A stretch of DNA of 24,649 nt, taken from positions 1 through 24,649 of the IMG/VR virus record IMGVR_UViG_3300006919_000414. One strand, written 5' to 3'. The position numbers and the translations under genes are program-made. Numbering within the stretch: the first letter of the stretch is position 1; every line of letters begins with the position of its first letter. Positions 17,601-23,600 of this stretch are shown in pieces. The notes beneath the pieces were generated by a model. It made no database searches. It saw only the letters and a list, made by a program, of their open reading frames with translations, and was not told the DNA's origin. The DNA is from a virus.

Positions 17601-20600
17601 TCATTTATAATTTAATTACTGGCTTAAGGCAAAATCGTATCTATATGCGTGGAGTTAAAACCGCAGAGTGGAACGGAACAATGTTTGCTTCTGGATTTAT
17701 TTTAAATCAGGACAACATCGAACCCTGGGCTGTTGGCAAAAAGTATGCCAAAGGAATGATTGTTACTTACAAAAACAAATACTGGACGGCATTAAAAACA
17801 ATTCAGCCAGCATCTAAGTTCCAAGAAACAGAATGGCTTGTTACAGATTATGATGAAATACAAAAAGGTTTGTTGCCGAATTCATCAACACGTTCATATG
17901 AACAAACACTGTATTACAACACTAATACAGCAAACTTAGAACAAGATGCAGATCAATTATCGTTTTCATTGATTGGTTATAGACCAAGAGATTATCTTGC
18001 TCTTGTAGATTTGACTGACATTACACAAGTTAACGTTTACAAAAACTTAATTAAAAACAAAGGAACACCTAATGCTGTTTCTGCATTCAAAGGTGCAAAT
18101 TTACCACAGGGTGGTATAGACTATGATGTTTATGAAAACTGGGCTATTCTATCTGGACAGTTTGGTGGTACCTTAAATAGCAACTTTGTTGACTTTAAAG
18201 TTAATCAATCTAAGTTAACAGGAAACCCCGGCATCGTTAGCATAACAAACGGAACACCCACACCAGGCGCCATGCAAGAAGTTTCTATTCATAATTTGTA
18301 TAATTATGCAAGACCTGTTACTGACCCTAATGTCTTGTTAACAACAAATAGTAGTTATGCAGATAGTTTATATCCAACTGCAGGTTATGTGAACTATGAT
18401 GATGTACGAATGGCATCATACACTTATGCTGGACTAAGAAGGGCAAGAAACTCAAAGGATCTTGGTGTACCTATTAGGGCCTTTTATGTTAGAGATTATG
18501 CCTGGATAGCAAATTTCAAAGAAAAGTGGAGAGTGTTTACGTGGAAACCTGTTTCCAGAGTTACAGGCGCACAATTCTTAGGAGAAAAAGTAACACAGAT
18601 TAGATTTGAAGATAGACACAATCTTAAGAAACTTGACACAATTTGTTTTATAAATGTTAGCCCTGAGATTGACGGTTATTATGTAGCCATCGCTATAGTA
18701 GATGCTTTCACAATCAATATTAATCTTACATTAAGAGACGCACAACCTGTACAGGTTACTAATTCTGGATTGGGCCTTACATTTATTAGTCAGCGTGTAG
18801 CAAAACCATCTAATATTCCAGATACAGATTTACTTGAAGCAGAATTTACTAAAAACACAGTTTGGGTAGACGAAGGTGAAAACGGAGACTGGGCAGTTTA
18901 TAGAAAGTCTATTAACTATACACAACTAAACGAACTAGATAGAGCAGACGGCATCTCATTTGGTAGTGCTGTTGCGTACGGCCCAAGAATGGGATACTTA
19001 ATCGGCGATGCTGACGTTGGAAAAGTTTATCGTTATGGTTACAATGAAACAACAAATAATTTTGATGAAGACACAGGTAGTCTGTTAACAGGTGGTATAT
19101 CTTTTGGTACAAGTTTATCAGCATCAGACAATATGTATATTGTTTCAGAGCCAACAGGTACACCTAACTTACACATTTACACGTTAAACAATACAGTTCT
19201 AACAGATGATATTGTAGAATATCAACCTGCTATTTCTGTGCCAAGTGGTGTAGGTACAGACGTTGTTATATCAAAAGATAAAAATTGGATTTTTGCAGGT
19301 TATCCATCAGATAATAAAGTTTATATCTACCGCAAACAAAGAATTCCTTTTGAAGCAGGCTTCTTTGTTGTAGGACAAACATATGAAATTACTGAAGTAG
19401 GTGACACTGATTGGGAATCGATCGGTGCTGTTGAAGGAAAAACAGGTATTACGTTTATTGCTACTGGAGTTGGTTCAGGTACAGGTATTGCGAATCAAGT
19501 AACTTACAACACTACACCAATTATAATTGATGGTGCAACGCAGGGAGCAGTAGCAGGTGATAACTTTGGTTTCTCTGTTTCTACAGACTACAACGGTGAC
19601 ACTCTTGCAGTAGGAGCACCTTACAAAACAGGAACAAGTAATTTAACTAACTTTGGTAATGGTTATATCTATCAGCGGTTGATTCAAAATATAGAATCAC
19701 AATACACTAATGGAGAAGATCAGTACCAACAGTTCCCAATTGCATTTACACCTACTGTAACAAGTAGTTCAGCAACAGTGGTTGCATCAAATTATATTAC
19801 ACTATCGTCAACTACTGGCATGAACGTCAATGATCCTGTTGTATTTGATGGCGCTGATTTCGGAGATTCAGGGATATCTTCATCAACAGTTTATTACATT
19901 GAAGATATAGTTGGTAATACAATATCGTTAAAGACAACTCGTTCTACAACGACCCCTGTGACGCTCACAGATACGCCTAGCGTAACGTTTACTGCATATG
20001 TGCAGTCAGAAGCAATTACAGCAAAAGTAAATGGCACTATAGTAAATGACAATAATTATGCTGTTTTAGGAACTAATCTTAGATATTACTCTATATTAAG
20101 AGCGGGCGACATACTTACAGTAGAAAGCAACGAGTTTCAGTGGGCACAAACAGTTGACGCTCCTAACACAAACAGAGTTGGTATACAGTTTGGTTACGAC
20201 ACTGCTATAACGAATTCAGCAAACGAAATATTATTTGGTGCTCCTGGAGAAATTGTCGAAAACGGTGAAGAAACAATCGATGGCGCAGTACACAGATACA
20301 CTGACGCCGGAGCAAAATATGGTTCAGTAGTAGGCACCGAAGAATGTTCTTTAACAACAAGTCGGGTGTTATTAATTAACGGCTATCGCATACCATTGGC
20401 AGGAGGCAGTAACGCACAGCAAGTTGCAACACAAATTAACAACAACGGAATTACAAACATTACAGCATCGGCTAGTGATAATAAATTAATATTGTCAACA
20501 ATATCACCTGGCTTAAGTGTAATCAATGAAAAACTAAAACTACAACAAACTGATGATGAGTTGTTTGCAGAATTAGGTATTAGTTTATATACAGAAACGC

Positions 20601-23600
20601 AAACAATTTTACCTCCCCATGGTAAATCCAGAACACTGTTTGGAAGCACAATTAAATTTAATGACCGTGACTCTGTAGTTATTTCTGCACCTGCAAGCAC
20701 AAGATATTTAGGTACAACGTTTGATTTTGTTGATGACGAAAATTTACATAACGACACAGTGTTTGATAATAATGCAACAAGATTCGTAGATGATTATCCA
20801 AACGCTGGCGCCGTATATATGTTTGATTATCTTGCCAATTATAATGGTAGTTTAGCAGATCCAGGACAGTTTGTGTATGCACAACATTGTAACTCACTTG
20901 ACGAAAACTATGGATATCAGCCATATTATGGAACAGCATTAGACTTTAACGATAATCAAGTAGTTATCGGAACACCTAATTATTCTTACACAGACATATC
21001 AGGACAGATTAATGTCTATAGAAATAGCACTGGTCTTAAAGACTGGGGAATTTACAGAGAATCTGCTCCTATCGTTGACATTGAAAAAATTCAAAACGTT
21101 CAGTTATATAGTGCAGAAACAAATAATACACTAGTCAATTTTGATTATCCAGATCCAATGCAAAATAAATTATTGGGTGCTATTAGACAAAACTTAGATT
21201 ATGTTAGCAATATAGATCCTGCAACATATAATTCTGACGGCGGCAGAGTAAGAAGTTCTGGTATGACTTGGGGTGTTAATCAAGTTGGCCAAATGTGGTT
21301 CGACACATCTAAAGTACGCTGGATGAACTATCATCAAAATGATGTAACTTATAACAGTAGATATTGGGGTAGAGTTTTTCCTGGATCTGACGTTTATGTT
21401 TGTACTTGGATTGAAAGCAATGTTCCACCAGACGGTTACACAGGAAGAGGAACACCTAAAGATATTACTCAATATGTTATAGAATCAAAGTTAAATGCAT
21501 CAGGTGTTGTTACGCCAATGTACTATTATTGGGTGCGTAACAGCAATATTATTAATCAACAGATTGGCAAAACATTAAGTGACAGAACGTTACAAGATTA
21601 TATTATTAATCCTAAAAATACAGGCATACCTTTCTTTGCACCGTTGTTACCTAACACGTTTGCATTGTACAACGCACAGCCGTTTCTTAATGCAAACGAT
21701 TCAGTATTACATGTTGGTTTTGCAACTGGATTAAGTGACGATCAACCGCACCAAGAGTTTAATTTAATTAGATCAAACTCTGCTGATGACTTCTTGCCGG
21801 GTCTGCCCAAGTTTGGTCCCGAAACTGCAACTAATAGACCCGAAGGTCTATATGACAGAATGTTAGATTCTATGTCAGGAGTCGATGAGGTAGGTGGAGT
21901 TGTTCCTAATCCATACTTACCAAAAGCAGTGCAGTCAGGTGTGTTGGCAAGACCAAGACAAAGTTTCTTCTTTAACAGATTCTTTGCACTTAAAAACTAC
22001 TTAGAATACGCAAACACTATTCTTGCACAGTATCCTATTGCTGAAACTAGACGAGAAGCATCGTTCTTGTTCCAAACAGGAGAATACTATAATACTACTG
22101 ATTATTGGGAATACATTAACTGGTGGTTGCCTACTCCGTCAACAGAAGTTCAATATAATAACAATACCAAGTCTACACAAACTGTAGCAATGTATGCCGA
22201 TCTTGCAAAATTAAATGTGGCACGAAATACTATTGTTACTGTTGATGAAAACGGTGAAGGTAAGTGGGAAATGTATCGTTATGACGGTACAGGTGTTTGG
22301 ACACGCATCGGTTTAGAAAACGGCACAATAAAATTTAAGACTTACTTGTGGGATTATGCCGCAGGTAAAACAGGATTCGGTGACAATTTCTTTGACACTG
22401 CATCTTTTGACGAATATCCAAGTGAAGAAACACGTTGGATTGTTAGAGCATTAAATGAACAAATTTATATTGATGAACTTGTAGAACACAGAAACAAATC
22501 ACTAATTATTTTGTTTGAATACATCAATAGTGAAACAGATGAGTCACAGAATTATCTGCCATGGCTCAACAAAACTTCTTTGGTTGACGTAACGCACACG
22601 ATAAGGGAACTAAAACCTATAGAAAACTTCCAATCAGACAACCAAGAATTTTTAGCAGGATACTTAAACGAAGTCAAACCTTATCACGTTGTTATTAAAG
22701 ACTTTTTATTCAAGTACACCGGTACTGATGTTTATCAAGGAGAAGTTACAGACTTTGATTTGCCTGCACAATATAATTCAAGCACAGGACAATACATAAC
22801 ACCTGAATTAGTATATCAAGGAGCAGATTCGGATTCACAGTTCTTGTATACTAATCCAATATGGTCTTTACCACAATACACTAACTGGTCTAACAACTAC
22901 GGAGTGTCATTGACAGGTCAAATTGAATATGAGATTACATCACTTGGTGCGTATATCACATTAGGTTCAACATTCTTAATTGTCGATAACGCACAGGGTT
23001 TCCCAATTAATGGCGTTATTACAATTGACGAAGAACAAATTGGCTATGCTTATGTTGATAGGGCATTAAATTTATTAGGTGGATTGTCTAGGGGTATTAA
23101 CGACACAACTCCGGTTGCACACATACCGGGCGCTAAAATCTTTATTAATTTGCCCCCTGTTGTTGTATTAGACGGCGGCTCAGGCTACACAGAACCACCT
23201 AAAGTTACAGCATACATTGATACATCTATCTACCCTGAACCCAGAGAAGAGGCTCAGTTAGAAGCAGTAATGAGCGTGGATGATGTTATTAGTGTGAAAG
23301 TTGTAAATCCCGGATCAGGGTATGCTGTATTACCAGAAATTAGAATTGACCCGTCTCAACAACTATTCTTTACATTAGAAGATGTAAACTCTAGTTTGCA
23401 TACAATCAGATTGTTTGCACCTAATTTACAAACAGGTGACATTATAAAATATGTTGCAGATCCAGACGGCGGCACTATTGATAGACTAGTCGACGGACAA
23501 TGGTATTACATAAATGTTTTAGAAATAGTGCCTACAACTATTGTAGCATTATACTCAAGTTATAGAGATGCAGTTAGAGAAACAAACAGAATAGAGTTTA

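Larger units (their letters stand above)
18944..21025 (+). other. FG-GAP-like seven-blade beta-propeller region (giant protein 2439-3132)
   Basis: Seven repeats share a Phe-Gly or Tyr-Gly start, a strand, a 'hydrophobic-GAP' strand and a closing aromatic strand. They are ISFGSAVAYG (blade 1, 18944), ISFGTSLSAS (2, 19082), GTDVVISKDKNWIFAGYP (3, 19229), NFGFSVSTDYNGDTLAVGAP (4, 19547), IQFGYDTAI...ILFGAPGE (5, 20171), LFGSTIKFNDRDSVVISAP (6, 20624) and YYGTALDFNDNQVVIGTP (7, 20888). Blade 4 has the calcium-loop-like DYNGD of integrin-type blades. Blade joints 3/4, 4/5 and 5/6 carry inserts. Seven is the canonical blade number. Confidence 0.65.
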
